Of a stretch of 64,000 nt of DNA, positions 22,820 through 36,708 are shown in pieces. The notes under the pieces were generated by a model. That model searched no databases and was not told the origin of the DNA. It saw only the letters and a list, made by a program, of their open reading frames with translations. The position numbers were made by a program, and so were the translations under genes. The DNA is from Druceiella hillmani (Eukaryota > Arthropoda > Insecta > Lepidoptera > Hepialidae), in contig JAYKKI010000004.1 of assembly GCA_039881145.1 (NCBI GenBank), positions 46,286,001 through 46,350,000 on the forward strand. Direction: 5' to 3'. The stretch's first letter is position 1. Each line of letters opens with the position of its first letter.

Positions 22820-24110
22820 TTTTGACGTGAATACGTCTTTAAATTTGCTACCATACGGGGGCAATCCAAAAAACCTAATGAAAACAAAATCGGGGGATAC
22901 AGTTTGGCGTTGCAGTTTTGAATCTATGCTATCACCAGATAGCTAAAGAATTCATTACGATAAGCGAGAACAGTGACACATCGCGCGCGGTGGAGGGGGA
23001 AGCGCCGTCATTTTGAGGTTTTTTGCTGCGTATCGAGATTTGCAATTAGTATAACTTTTGATTCGGAAACGCTACGATTTTTGTTTAAGTTTTAATCATC
23101 AGATGTCGTCAAAATCTATCGATTGTATATAAAACATTAGTTTACAGTAGTGACAGTGAATATAATAAGGTGTTAGAATAAAATGATATTATGAAAAATA
23201 TATAATGTCGGCCTATACGCGTCGAAAAGCCAAAACCAAATACAGAGGTCGTATACGGCTGGAAAGGGCTTCTCAATAACAATCGAATGGTAATAATAAA
23301 ACACCATATGACCGAGTCAAGCAGTGTCGGGAACGTAAAAGAATGAATGCGGCCGAGCGGATCAACGACGGCGCCAGTACATCTGCAGCTGGGGCGGTTG
23401 AAATTATGCAAGTGGATAATGAAATCACTTCTACATCGACAACGAACTGTATAGGTATTGATTGTGTTCGATCGTCGATTATGAAGACACATTGGGCCGC
23501 AGCTAGTGCACGTTTCAATATAACCCGTTACATAGACGTATTCACGTAAAACACACGGCCGTGTCCATGACACAGCCACACCCCAATTTTTTTTAGAAGT
23601 AATTTTCCAGATGGAATGAATACCGTAGAATGTTGCTCATGATACACAGTAAGTGGTCTGTATAATTATATTTGGCGCGAAAGTAATAATTTCTTCGAGG
23701 ATTGTCTACCTTTTTACTTTTGTAAAATAACTAATCCCCAAAACAATTGATTTAAAAATAAATATGTGTGAATGAATCCTAATCAGACTAGCAATAATTG
23801 TATGTATTGTAGCAGAAGCTTTCCTTATTTTTGTTATATTTTATTTATTTTGTTATATTGTGTATGCTGAAGCATACTTATGTTTTCAATATAGGTGGTG
23901 ATTTTCGTGGTTTGATGTGTATATTTGTGTGCTATATCGCAATTTAGCGATTTAGCAGGTTGAATTTGTAGGTTGAAACAGCTACAATTAGACAAGATAG
24001 AGCAAAAGTTACAAAATATTAAAATTGAAAAAGCAACACTTTTTAAAGACAATCACGCTAAAAAGAAGCAACAAATGAGACAACAATGAATAGAAAACAA
24101 TAAAAATGGT
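22820..24110 (+). mobile_element. Possible unclassified TE remnant
   Basis: A stretch with base composition unlike its neighbours. It has GC-rich blocks (CGCGCGCGGTGGAGGGGGAA near 22982), then a coding-like region at 23205-23549, then a lysine/glutamine-rich open stretch at about 23964-24089 (DKIEQKLQNIKIEKATLF, coiled-coil-like) with AATAAA soon after (24098-24103). The layout (upstream leader, basic protein start, coiled-coil end, polyadenylation signal) suggests a decayed TE or retrocopy. No TIRs, LTRs or target duplication were found. Ends are approximate. Confidence 0.35.
23205..23549 (+). pseudogene. Basic N-terminal protein fragment with one in-frame stop, probable TE
   Basis: ATG at 23205 opens a 24-codon basic stretch (TRRKAKTKYRGRIRLERA) ended by TAA at 23277-23279. 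The same frame then stays open to TAA at 23547-23549, reading KTPYDRVKQCRERKRMNAAE and then a Ser/Thr/Ala-rich acidic part with STSAAGAVEIMQVDNEI. The KTPxERxxxxRxRKR...STSAA pattern resembles the N-termini of uncharacterised TE-associated proteins abundant in insects; I cannot name the family. The longer minus-strand frame over the same bases (23142-23579) is its antisense shadow. Confidence 0.4.
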
Positions 24111-24413
24111 TTATTGTTTTTCAAAATTTTACATTATTGACGTATGGTAAAGAAAAACAGTTGGTAAATGCATATTTACTTGTAGAAGATACATATAATA
24201 GAATTTTCATGTTATACTATATTAAGAAAGATTATTTTGCATGTTATTTTAGAAATAATTATTAGAAATCATAATGGCAAAAATTTCTTCGTTACTATAT
24301 ATTCTCATACTTTTCGGATTGTAAAATTCGAGTGAAGTTTTGTAAAATGAGAAAAAATTTTTCCCTACCACCCTTATCAGCCAATATGAACACATATCAC
24401 GCTACTCAGAAAA
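24111..24413. other. AT-rich non-coding DNA
   Basis: Nothing recognised apart from A/T-rich sequence. Confidence 0.45.
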
Positions 24414-24968
24414 TATTGTTTACTAAGAGTTCCCTTTAAAAATGAAAATTATCTTAAGATTAGTGTACTTGTACTTTCTAAGCCATTGATATAGAGCTAA
24501 ACTCTTAGCTAAAACTTATTTCTTTCATTAATCGAGATATTTACATTTCTGGTCGTCTTGTAAATAATACTTAATTCTGATACTTTATCTTAATTTGAAT
24601 CTGTTAGAAGGGTCATTTTTAACCGATTATTCTTTTATATAACCTTAGACAATATTAAACTGACAGTTTTCTTATTTATATTTATAAAAGAAAGTATTGT
24701 TTACTAAGAGTTCCCTTTAAAAATGAAAATTGTCTTAAGATTAGTGTACTTGTACTTTCTAAGCCATTGATATAGAGCTAAACTCTTAGCTAAAACTTAT
24801 TTCTTTCATTAATCGAGATATTTACATTTCTGGTCGTCTCGTAAATAATACTTAATTCTGATACTTTATCTTAATTTGTATCTGTTAGAAGGGTCATTTT
24901 TAACCGGTTATTCTTTTATATAACCTTAGACAATATTAAACTGACAGTTTTCTTATTTATATTTATAA
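24414..24968 (+). repeat. Recent tandem duplication, 2 x ~281 bp
   Basis: Copy 1 (24414-24694) and copy 2 (24695-24968) both start TATTGTTTACTAAGAGTTCC. About four substitutions separate them over ~274 aligned bases (ATTATCTT/ATTGTCTT, GTCTTG/GTCTCG, TTTGAATC/TTTGTATC, ACCGAT/ACCGGT), so the duplication is young. No gene within. Confidence 0.95.
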
Positions 24969-27900
24969 TTGTGAACTTGAATTAAACGCTGTTAACTTTT
25001 CCATACATGAGTAATTCGCAAAAAAAAACATTTACAAAATGAAAAGGTTCGAAATTAAAATATATTCTAGTTATTCCGTCAGTCCATTGATGAGATTAAT
25101 ATTATTCAACAATCGGGCGCGACTTTACAAGTTTATTTTCAATTTATGTTTAATTAAAATATACAACTTTTTTCATTTATCGATATGCCTAACTACCTAT
25201 AACAAATAAGAACTTAATTTATAATTGTTTCAAAAGTAACTTATCGCTCAGGAATCTACTGCGCAATATATTCCTAAGACATGACAATTAACTTATTTTT
25301 GTCTATAATGATGCTCCTAGCAGAACGGTTCTTGTCACCACGTGGTACTACCAGGGGTTGATGTAATCCCACTCACGATAACTCGCCATATTTATCTGCT
25401 TGCCATGCATATTACTTACACTCCACTCCGGACATGTTATTAGTCTCTCATTGTAACAAAATGATTGCAGAGTGTACTTAAAAGCAAATGAAATAACATT
25501 AAACCCTCAACTAAACTTAATTCTCTGATTAATTGAAGTATATACCTTTTTGTCTCCCAATTTCTCTTCGACATTTTACCCGTATGAAACATTCAAACAT
25601 CCCAATTATTTCGAAATTCTGTTTTTAATTCAACAATTCACGTAAGAGTAGATCTAAAATGATGTTTAGTTAATATATTTAATTTCCAAACTACATTCCA
25701 CCTCTGTAAGGAGGATCCGTCTTGTCAGTTATAATGTTATATTACCAGACTGATGTATTGAATCGATTGACTGAATAAAGTCGAATTGTCTTGTGAAGAT
25801 ACGTAATATCTGAAATACAGTTTCTGGAATCGTTTCAAAGATAGAGCAAATGTTGACATTTCTGAATACAAAGTAACGTAAAAGACTTTGTAGGTATAAA
25901 CAATTTCAATAGGCTTCTAAATAAAACGATCGAATTTGCATTCAGAAATTCGTGAAAATGTTCAATATACCCAAATGGACTTACAAGGATACGATTTTGT
26001 GTGTAAATCAAAACATTATAATTCGTTTTCAGTCGATTTAATTATTTTTCTAATTTTCACAACCCGTGATTTTTTTTGATATTGATAAAGCTCTCAGATT
26101 AAAACGTGCCATTTATATTTCTATCACCAAAAACACAAAACGAATTCCATAACTTTTCTTTTTATTAAAAGCTATATTTAAAGCACACTCGATAAATGTT
26201 TTGACGTTATTTTCATTTTACGCTTGAATAAAGAGGAAAAGCATAATAATATAACCACCAACTAATCAAGTACTTCTTGATGCCAATCATTAGGAACCTT
26301 TTATATGAAGTACGTTTCAGATATGTAGAACCAGTCCGTATTCATTTTACTGACATGTTCATTGAACAATCAAATCCCTTATGGTATTTCTCTATACGTG
26401 ATTTATTAATCGACGTCTACTGCGTGTTCAATATTACACCAATTGAACATGTGAATTACGTTAAAGGGACTCATCAAGATATATAAACAGTCTGTTTATG
26501 TCATCCGTATCTTATAAAAATAATGAGATTCAGTTTGACTTCGAATAAATGGAGTCGATGCAAAGATTTAAAATATCTCCCTAATTACTTTTCGTTAATT
26601 CAACATATCAAAATTACGTGAAGAAAACTTGACAAAGACAAAAGTACGATATGATATAGTAGAAAGTTGAGGACAGTCTACGGTAAGGATTCTTAAAGTA
26701 GTAGAAGAAACATAATGTATTTCCTTGCTTTTTAGTTTCTAGTTAAATTTTTCATGCCGTTGTATTCTTATTTTTTTAATACTATGTTCTTTTATCATTT
26801 AGTGTTGATATTTCAAAAGGCAGCTTAAACACGTCCACTTGCAACGTCATGTGCCCTCACATATGTACTCGTTACACATCCTCGCTTGTTTCCTCGCATG
26901 TATACCCCACTTAGCTGTGGACTTGTGCACGAACTATCGATTGAGCTGTAGATATTTACCGGCTAATGTTATTGTTTATGGTTATAATTATAATAATTTT
27001 TGGAGCTTAATATTTTGCCTAAAATCATAAATTTATATTTATTATGCAATTATCTACAACAACTAAAGAATTTTCTAAACGAGTACATGAAGATGACACC
27101 ACACACAATAAGTTTATATGTAGGTCTTTTTCCCATTCTGTATTTCAATACTAAGAAAGCAATTTTCATGTAATTATGACGACCTATCGCCCATGTTACT
27201 TAAAAATTTAGTGTCTGAATACAACATTTTTACTGAGATTTCTAATTAAATGAGGTGATTTATAGTTACTGACAATGTAAACGTTAAAATTTGTAATGTT
27301 ATCGATGAAAAGATTAGTTTTTTATTTGTGAAATGAAACCCACATATTTTAGAATTTGTATTTCTGGTTACAAACAAACTACACAGCTAAACAGTTTTAT
27401 TCGTTACCGATAATTTATTTTCTGTTTTCCTTTGAATTCAGGTTCTGCGGTCTGTGCACCTCATCCTAATATATCTTGAGGGCAAGTTTCCATCTACATG
27501 CCGTTGACTGTAAAATCATTAAACTTCTTGTATATTATATAAACCAACAGTCATGTTTCAACATGCAGGATAATTTCATAATTAAGTTCAGTTATTTCTA
27601 CTGAATAATTAAATTCATGTTTAATATTATTCCAATGTTGACAAAACTATATGAATTGTATATGTTTTAATTAAGAATTAATTAAGAAATTCAATCTTTG
27701 ACAATTGAAAATAAGTATGAAATATATTCGACATTAACGCATCATTTCAATAATTATAAGAGCTTATGATAAGCAGATCGCAGGAGATTCAATAAAAAAC
27801 AATATTTAATAAATAAATTATAAAATAACACTTAATAAAGTCATAGAGTATAAATCTAAATCTTCAAGATTATTCCAAAAATAAATAACAACCAATAAAA

Positions 27901-29736
27901 TACAATAATCAGCCTATCGTTTTATCTTCCTAATAGTATCCTTAATTTTTTTTTCAGAAACCCAAAATTTAAAAATGGGAAATAAAATCTTGACAACTGA
28001 TTTGAAATCACAAATCTAAATGAAATCGAAAAGAAAACCAGGAATGCAATATTTGACCGCAATATGAAATTATATATAAAAACTAAAACATACATATTTA
28101 TTTCAATTATATAGAGCCAAAATCAATAAAACGTCTTCGTTTTCCTCTTCGTATCCATTTCGTTGTTAATATTGAAGTTAAATATTGCCCTTTATTTTCG
28201 ACGACAAGTTATTACATCTGCCATATTATATCGTCGTATCAAATAAATTGTCCATTGTTTAATCTACTGTCAATCTTATTCAATTTGTTTGGCTGCAAAA
28301 AATAAATGCAATTCAATCTACTTTATTAAAACAGGTTTTGTGTATGACATATAATCAATCATTGATGTTCATATTTAAAGTGAAGTTTTTTTATGAAACA
28401 TTTTTTTTTCTAGAAAATAAATGTAATTTTTGTAAGATAGCAATATTAAAACACAAGGAATTAATAAATTAAACTGGGTAGCAACTGAGTAAAATCTTTA
28501 AAGAATTTCATGCAAATTTCTATTCATTTAATGCAAGATTCCTAGTAATCAACTACTTAATTGAGGTTTACCCTAGAAACTAATAAATTTTAGGTTGATG
28601 TTTTAACGCCTATATTGTTCAATACTCCTTACATCGTTTCATAATAATTAGAGTATGGCAGAATAAAACAAATATGGATAACATTTGGGACACAAAAATT
28701 TACTCTCAATTAATTCTTTAAAATAAAAATAATATACATAATCGTCTAGAAGTATCCCTGATTTGATAACCGACGCCAACTAGCCTTGTAATTTACAGAA
28801 AAAGACCTGTATTTTATCATCTACAGCATACTTCTCATAAAACCGAAATCCTCTATGATTCAAAGTCTTCAAAAAAAAACAAAAAATAAAACTTTTGAAG
28901 CTAGCAAAATTTCATGTTTAGATTTCTAAAGACCAACACTATCTTCCATTTCTGCTAGAATCTAAAAATCAATTCGCTTCAGAGTATTGCGTCAAATCTA
29001 ACAACAAAACATACAAACTGCTCATTGTGGCTAAGGAAGTCCATCAGCGTAACTTTTGTCGTTACGTTTATTATAATCGGAGCTAGTTCGTATCAGTTAA
29101 GATACATTTAAAAAGGAATAACCCTGAGAATGTTTAAATATGGATCAACAAACTCTGGATCAAGAGACTCCCGATCAGTTCTCTTCTATTCTGGATTATG
29201 TTGTAGTAATCAGTGGAAAATTATCCTGAACAATACACAAACAATACACATCAATATCATTGTTAAGTCGAACACAATTACATTCGAGACCAATTTTATA
29301 AATTTGAAAACGAAAAGTTAATCATGCAAGTGGTAATTTCGGACAATTGATCATATTTAAATGAGCACTTCATATTTTAAACTTTTCAAACAATATGTAT
29401 TTGATGAAGTCAATTTGAGCAATACGCTACCTATATTTGGGACAAATTGTTACCTTTACTTTAAAAAATGAGATTAGTTCAACAGAAAATATTCAGTTAT
29501 ATTTTGCATTCAGAGTTCTAACAAAATCGCGAGCATATATTTGCAAAAATATGCTATTTGTAATACCAAAAATTTCACCATAAAAATTAAGAGAGATTTC
29601 AGATTCTTCAAGATCTGTGATCTTCTAATACATACACCATGATTGCCCATTGTAGTATTTAGTTTGCGATTATGAAATAACTTTCGTTTGAAGACGTACC
29701 AAAACGGCGATAGGCAATATCTCATCTTAATCTAAA
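24969..29736. other. AT-rich non-coding DNA
   Basis: No supported gene in 4.8 kb. Short open frames (26277-26486, 26839-27030, 29130-29321) have no domain signal. Slightly less AT-rich patches occur at about 25310-25450. Confidence 0.5.
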
Positions 29737-29804
29737 TCTACAGGTGTATTGCTTAAACTACTAGTAAAGACTCTTACTAGTAATTTAAGCAATATACCTG
29801 TAGA
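29737..29804. repeat. Hairpin with 31-bp arms, 6-nt loop
   Basis: The arm at 29737-29767 (TCTACAGGTGTATTGCTTAA...) pairs with 29774-29804 with two mismatches. ACTAGTA recurs just downstream. Confidence 0.92.
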
Positions 29805-32605
29805 TACTAGTAGGTTTTTTGCTTTTTAGCTTAGATTACTTGTAGGTTTTTCCAAGCAAGTATGATGATATTGTTTTATAAATAATATAATAAATATAAT
29901 TTAATGTTTCACTTTAAAAATCAATCTGACAAAAAGAAGCTGAAGTTTCCGCGATAAGCAAGGTTCATGAAATATTTTTTAGGTTCTGCGCAAAATTCAT
30001 TATAGGTTTGCTCCAACTGATTACAATTTTCTGATACAACTGATTATAATTTGCAATTAATAATTTTTAAATTTAAAGTGACATAAAATATATCCGAACA
30101 ATATTAGATTTTTATTACCTTTATGAAGTCCATTTATTGGATTGTGTGTTGAAATTTAAATGCCGAACAAACTTACCGTCATCGTATCTTTTGTCTTCGC
30201 CTTGAAAAAATTAAGGCTGCGAGCATATTTTGCTTGTTAAGGCGAACTAAAAAATATAATAATTGTATTTATGAACTAAAATCACATAATATCAAAATAA
30301 CTCTGACAACACGTAACATTTTACTTGATGTTGATTATTTTCCTCCACATTTGATATTTCCAATTTTTATACACAAATGTACATTACGTTGTACCCAAAC
30401 ATGCTAAATGTCGTTTAAATATATTTTTCTTATCTAGGATGGTTTGTGAAATTATGCCACGAGGATTTTCATTGATAAGGTATAATAAACTATCTAAGAC
30501 AACTACTGGACACAACTTTCGTCGATTTCCTACAGTTTTACTGAATTTTGAATTTACCATCCATTTTATGAAACACTTTCATCGATAATATAATCCAAAT
30601 TTTTTCAAACACTCTACGACTGTTTAGTAATGGATTTTTAAAATCTGAAATTTTAGGCGGACTTTTAGTACAAATCACTGTAATTAAATAATGAATATTA
30701 TCCATTTAAAGTCACAAAAACAGTCACAAATACTCCTATTGGATAACTCCTAATGTACTGTCATATACTACACACCTCTTAATTGAAATATTACTACATA
30801 TCTAAATTATAGCGATTAAGAATTCTACAATAATTAAATCAGTATGTGAATGTCAGATGGTGGCGAGAGAGATTCACATTATAAATGTAATGTTTCTGAG
30901 CTCCATCGCTTTTATAAACACATGTTGAATGAATAAATTTAAAATAAGTTAAAATAATAAGTAAAAATTAATTAGTGAAATGAAATTAAAATTAATTAAC
31001 TAACTAAATCAACGCAAAATTCAAAACTAAGTCGGTTAATATTAAATAAATTCCCTAATTATTATATTTTATTCGTTGGATAAGTAAAATGAATATTGAA
31101 AAATTCAAAGTTTTAAACTGTTTATTTAATATATTAAAAAATAGCGTACGCTTTCAACTTTATCTTTATTATATAATATTACTCTTTGTGAAGTACATAC
31201 GATTACCATGAAGGAAGCAGTAATTAATTTCATGAAATTAAAAAAAATATATCCTTAATTACATTTTAAATGAACTCATTTTCTATGATCTCAGTAAAAT
31301 TTTTTCCGAAACCAATCACACGGGGCTATTATAGAAGAAAAACTAATACTAACCCCATTTTTAAAAATCCTTAAAAACATATACAAAAGAAATTACAAAG
31401 TCGCTTAATGTGTAAATTTTCTTTGCAATATTTTTGAAAAACACACATTCTGCAAAAAAATTTCTTGGAAGTATCCAAATATTGATTATTTCATATTAAC
31501 TTTTCTTTATCTTGACATATATTCGACAATTATTGCTTACTACCATCACCAAACAACCCAGCAACAAAAGAAAATTAAAATGCGTCTTAAATCATTATAA
31601 TCACAAATTGTAAATAATATAACAACATTGTTAACCACATACAAATTTAATATTTCAGTAATATTTGACCCAATGAAGCTATTACAAAACTGCTCCCTAA
31701 ATAATATAATTTATAGCATTTTGTCGAACGCCCGTTGCACGTTATGCCACCTACTGACATAGAAGTCAATGTTTATTGATGATTAAAAATTTCAAGTTTC
31801 CTCAATATATGCTATCTGTTAAGGCATGATTGAAAACAAATATCCAATCGCATTTTTCATAATAGTATTTCATGTCACGGATGATCACTTTCTTTATTCT
31901 ATCACACAAACAATTCTCATGGGTACAAAATTGCTAAAAAGCAAATATTACACAAGGCCACTTACATATTTATAACGGAGTACGGATGATTTACATAAAA
32001 CGATGTTCAGTAATCGTTTAGCGTGAATAAGCAGAACTTGACAACATATATATTAGAAGTATGTCAGACAATTCAGACTCTTGCCATTTGATTGATAGAA
32101 AATAAATTAATCCCTCGAAGCCTCCCATTCGACATGAGCAATAAATCGAAACCTATCACGTGTTCAGTATTAGGCATTGAAATAGTCGGCTCATTAACCA
32201 TTGAGGAAACGTCGCACTATTTTCTGTTTCCTACCGGAACTTATTACCGGACCTGTTACCATAGGTCATTATGTCCTCGACATCACATTGTCACGATGTA
32301 TATACACTTTTCATTTTTCATCATTTAACTTGTATCGCAAAAAACGTCCAAACGAATGTCTGTTTTAGAACAACAAATCTTTCAAATAGAAAAAAAGATT
32401 TCTAACTTTAATTCCAAAATTAGCGCATCAATATTATAATTACATACTAAGTAGAAAAGTTAATGTTGATAGGATACTATCAACATGTTATGATATACTT
32501 CGCCTGTCTTTTTACCAGATGCCCACTAATAAATCCTCATGATTATAATGATCCTCTTTTAATAAATGTTGAATTGAACTAAAATCAAGAAAAACCTTAT
32601 TGATA

Positions 32606-32609
<4 letters not shown>
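29805..32609. other. AT-rich non-coding DNA
   Basis: No supported gene. A less AT-rich patch at about 32090-32330 has a 78-codon open frame, with no recognisable domain; I do not call it a gene. Confidence 0.45.

Positions 32610-32697
<88 letters not shown>
32610..32697. repeat. (TA)n microsatellite, ~88 bp
   Basis: Uninterrupted AT dinucleotides. The minus-strand frame over it is repeated Tyr-Ile. Confidence 0.97.
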
Positions 32698-32700
<3 letters not shown>

Positions 32701-33406
32701 AATCCAAATAACACCACAAAATTCTATAAAATTTCAAAGATATTAAGAGCACTAATAAGTTACTTATCGAGTACAATTTGATGTTTTTCATTTATAAAAA
32801 CATAAGTTCAATCTTATCCACTTAGGAAAGCGGAAATACTGTTTCTAATTTCCATGTACTCTAAATTTTACGGAATATTTGTTTTGTTGACTGGAAAAAG
32901 GTCACAGTACGTACAATATGCTCATTACAAAAAAAGTTACATAAATTCTCATACTACTACAAAAATTATTCAATGAAGTTTATTACTCATCATTATCACA
33001 TATACGTTGCTAAATCTTAGCATATATATATTTCTATTATTATTAGTATTAATGTTAGCGTGTTCAGTGAGGATCTCTGTGCATGTATTAGTATTTATAC
33101 ATTAAGGAGAGCTACTTAGCGTGGAGATTGCATACGTGGCGTGGAGATCGATTTTGTCTCTGTAGTTCAGAACCCTTCTACTAGCGTTTTGTAAATTTTA
33201 TACCGCGGAGACGCCATCTGTGATTCAAATTTTATATATCGATAGATAGGAAAAATATTAAAATGAGAGTTATAAATTTAGCCTTGAAGTAATCTTTTTT
33301 GCCATACTTCCAAAATGAGAAAGATAATTTTACGTCATAGAAATGGAGTCGGTAAAATAAAAAAAAATTGAATATGTTTGGCGTTAAATTTGCAGAAATT
33401 CATTAT
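32698..33406. other. AT-rich non-coding DNA with a GC-richer patch
   Basis: At about 33110-33220 the composition changes and GCGTGGAGAT occurs twice (GCGTGGAGATTGC, GCGTGGAGATCGA). Nothing coding was recognised. Confidence 0.4.
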
Positions 33407-33557
33407 TCACAATTAAATGAAACTACTTTAACTATTAGCAAAGAACTTTGCTAATAGCCCATCTGAAGATGTTGTACTACCACGAAACATAGGTCGTGGT
33501 AAAGAACTTAAAGAAACTAAAAATATTACTCCATCAGGTAGTTTCATTTAATTGTGA
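33407..33557. repeat. 151-bp foldback unit with 20-bp perfect terminal repeats
   Basis: TCACAATTAAATGAAACTAC at 33407-33426 is repeated in exact inverse at 33538-33557. Inside are a 12-bp palindrome (CTATTAGCAAAG AA CTTTGCTAATAG, 33432-33457) and the hammerhead-like segment. It may be a short mobile unit or the remnant of a Penelope-like element. Confidence 0.8.
33458..33500 (+). ncRNA. Hammerhead-ribozyme-like core (type I, short stem III), degenerate
   Basis: CTGAAGA (33463-33469) fits CUGANGA. GAAA (33484-33487) is followed by C-AUAG-G, a minimal stem III, and then UC (33494-33495), the predicted cleavage site. Stem I forms four pairs, CCAU (33459-33462) with GUGG (33496-33499), one of them G-U. 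Stem II (33470-33483) pairs only imperfectly, with a bulge and a mismatch. Hammerheads with very short stem III are known from Penelope-like retroelements. The motif is short, so chance or a dead copy is possible. Confidence 0.35.
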
Positions 33558-36500
33558 CAAATAAAACGAAGAAATCGTTAGCTACCCTACATCAACAGTG
33601 TGCCCCCCTTCCATTTGATTTGATTTTGATATTTTTGTCAAAACGGTATGAAAGTCATCGAGAAATAAATTAAATCGAGAAATAACTTCAACCCTAATCA
33701 CGAAACATTAAAACTGATGGAAAAATATATTTAATATTTTAAATTAGGCTTAAAATTTGACGTAACTTCCCTTACAGTATATAACCCTGCTAATTGCTCA
33801 ATAAAACAGAATAACTGAACGTGAACGACTTATTGAGAAATGTGCCATGAAAATGACCCCACTCGAAAATCATAATGTTTTGTAAAAGACATTTGAAGTC
33901 ATAATATAAAATGTGACCTGTAAACATTGGTGTGAGAAGCAATCAGTATAGGAGCCAAAAATATATACTCGCATATTTATTACTATTTTGTAGTCTACAG
34001 GTTACAAAGAAAGCTTTTTAGGTCTTTGAATTCTTTCAACTCTTTTTCCCGTCTAACAAAAATGTTAAATTTTCTTAATTCTAAAGGTGGAATATTCATG
34101 AATCGAGGCAAACAAATTTGAAACCGAGACATATTATTTCTCTATGTATATTATGTCCATAGTGTATCTACTAATATATATCTAAATGGTTTCCCACATG
34201 AGAATCGGTAATGTTAAAACAACTATCGCTTTTAAATCCGATAGGTTCCGTAATGAAAAATAATTCTCATAAATTCATTATATCGGTCCGTTTGCCATAT
34301 CTTTCAGTTTTCACAGCTTTATGCTTAGTAACAGTTTGAGTTATATACATTTTACAAGTAAATATTTCAGTGCAATATGAATTGATATTTGAATAATAAT
34401 TTAAAATGATAATTCGTCCTACCCGTAAAGTGGTGGGAAAATAATAATATGGTATCAACGAACAGGTCGTGCAAAATGAAACCGAGTTGGCGTTTTGATA
34501 TTTTTTTCATTTTTAAACTCTATTTGTGAAATATCAATTGAGAATTTACATAACCTACATCTACCCCCTTCTTCATGCTCCTAAAACTGCAAAATCTAGG
34601 CATTGTTTAGATCCTTAGGTTTAAACTATTTTAACTGTCCTGCGTTAACAATTTCTAGAGAACTAGCCAAATACCGAATCATAATTCTTGCGTATTCTGA
34701 TACGCACTTAGCTTTTTTTATTTACGCCCGAGAAAAAATCATATTATCAGGATGGGTATATCAATAATATATTCAAATAGTTTATATTCAACGTATTATT
34801 TTGAATCACAAATACAAAGATGCGGACAAAAATATTATCGAAAAACAAATATGTACAGAGACATTTATGAGTTAATATTGATTACGTTTCAAAAGTATAT
34901 ATTCCGTAATATTGGTTCGCACGTCATAAGTGCTATTCCAAAAATTAATTTCTGTAATGAAATGATAAGTAAAGGTATTTAGTGAAGTAAAAAAAACCTA
35001 TCGGTCCTTGGCAAGCCACAAAATTAATCTTGAGAAAATATTTTTTTAAATTAGTGATGTTCTAAAAATAAAAATTTAAGAAGTATTTGAAAAAATATAA
35101 CATTATTTGAAATCCCCAATTGAGAAAGTAATTTTCTAATCTAGTCATTTATTTTCTTTTATTCTTACTTCAATGTAAAATATAAATATAACCAATGTAT
35201 TCACATAATATATTGTAATATTAGGCATGCTGAAGGTTGTGAAAACCATACAAAGTAGAAATCATTTCTTACGAAAAAAACAATCTCATGATACAAAAGT
35301 ATAAAATACATATTAAATCAAACAAGGAATAATATTAAGTACATATCGAAGCATCCAAGACATAAACGAATGAACAATAACGCAAAAAATAGGCGACATC
35401 TTATTTCATAAAACATATTTTTAAAAAATAAAATATAACCTTAACGAAGTGTTCTTAATGCTGATATTAAATTTATTCTACAACTTGGCGAGGTAAATAG
35501 AGAATCAACTCACACAAAGAAATAGGAAATATAATCTTTTATAAAGAACAAACAGAAGTATACATAAGTGCAGTAAAAATAACTTGTTTTACCATGAAGC
35601 AAAAAAGGAAGATTGTTTCAAAGAAATCATATCAATAGAATTTCCGTTTAAGCAGTTGACCACACCGAAAAAAATATTTTTGTATCACTAAAAATTTTAA
35701 TTAGAAAAAGCAGAAAGAAAACCATTATATTCATGACGTCCACGACAATTACAAAAACCAAACGCATGTAAGATCATTCATGTGTCTGACCCTCAGTCAA
35801 TAAGTCGTTTTTCTTAGAAACCGCTTGAAGTGGAAACTTGTAATTTAACACAGTAATAAAGCACATTAACCAGACGAGAAGGGAGAATTATATAGGAAGG
35901 CAAGTATTAGATTTGTTTTATTCCGTGTATAATGTGAAGTGCCATTTTAATGTGTTTGTTATAAGACTCTCGTCTTTCAGAATTTTAAGTATCATAATTC
36001 GAGAAATATACTAAAAAATTACACTTCCCTCCTCCTCCATCTCCGATAAAAAGAAACCCGATATTATGAAAATATTTAGATTTTTTGAAACCCCCGCAAA
36101 GGTTATAAGGTAACTAAAGCAACGTTTTCAGACGTCATGTTTTTTTGAATGTGCACCATAATTTTACGCTTATAAATATGATTTTACGCTAATAATATAT
36201 TTATGTATTTTTTTATATTCACAGCCGATTTTCTCAGAGGTCATGCGACGTAGAAACTTGAAACATAATATTAACTCACATATTTTGAACTAGCTAATTT
36301 TTTCAAAATATTCATATTACAATAAAGTAGGGTATAAATATAGTTCATCAATCTTTATTCCTCCATTTTATAAATTATCAATTTGGAAGGATCTTTTGTA
36401 AGGAATATGATTTTTTTTTTCAAAATGTTTAATTGCATATTTAAAAAATATTTTAAAAATTATGCGAAAGTAAAGCATTCCCCCTTTATTTCTGAAATTG

Positions 36501-36708
36501 GGTTAGTAACCCAAAAATCATACAAAAAAGATGATTGTTTAAATCTGTATAGAAAATTATTGCAATTATTCTAGATCTTACAATATTTTAAATATGCACA
36601 ATATTTTTACGCCAATTAAAAATGTAGTAGGTAATGCTTTCACGTTGTGAAAAATTTATATTTGTAAATGGTTAAATAGAAATAATATGTAAATTTAAAC
36701 GTTTAGGT
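33558..36708. other. AT-rich non-coding DNA with diverged dispersed repeats
   Basis: No supported gene. Segments near 35785-35880 (TTTTTCTTAGAAACCGCTTG, then GGAAACTTGTAATTTAACAC) and 36220-36270 (GATTTTCTCAGAGGTCATG, TAGAAACTTGAAACATAAT) are diverged members of the TTCTCAGAAA...AAACTTGAAATT family also found at 42075-42160. Confidence 0.45.

Noticed and set aside
23142..23579. 145-codon minus-strand frame rich in Cys and Arg
   Set aside because: Antisense of the basic plus-strand reading frame at 23205-23549, which has the more protein-like sequence.
32092..32328. 78-codon frame in a less AT-rich patch
   Set aside because: No recognisable domain, codon pattern or splice signals; not enough to call a gene.
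32597..32791. 64-codon open frame on the minus strand
   Set aside because: Translated (TA)n microsatellite.
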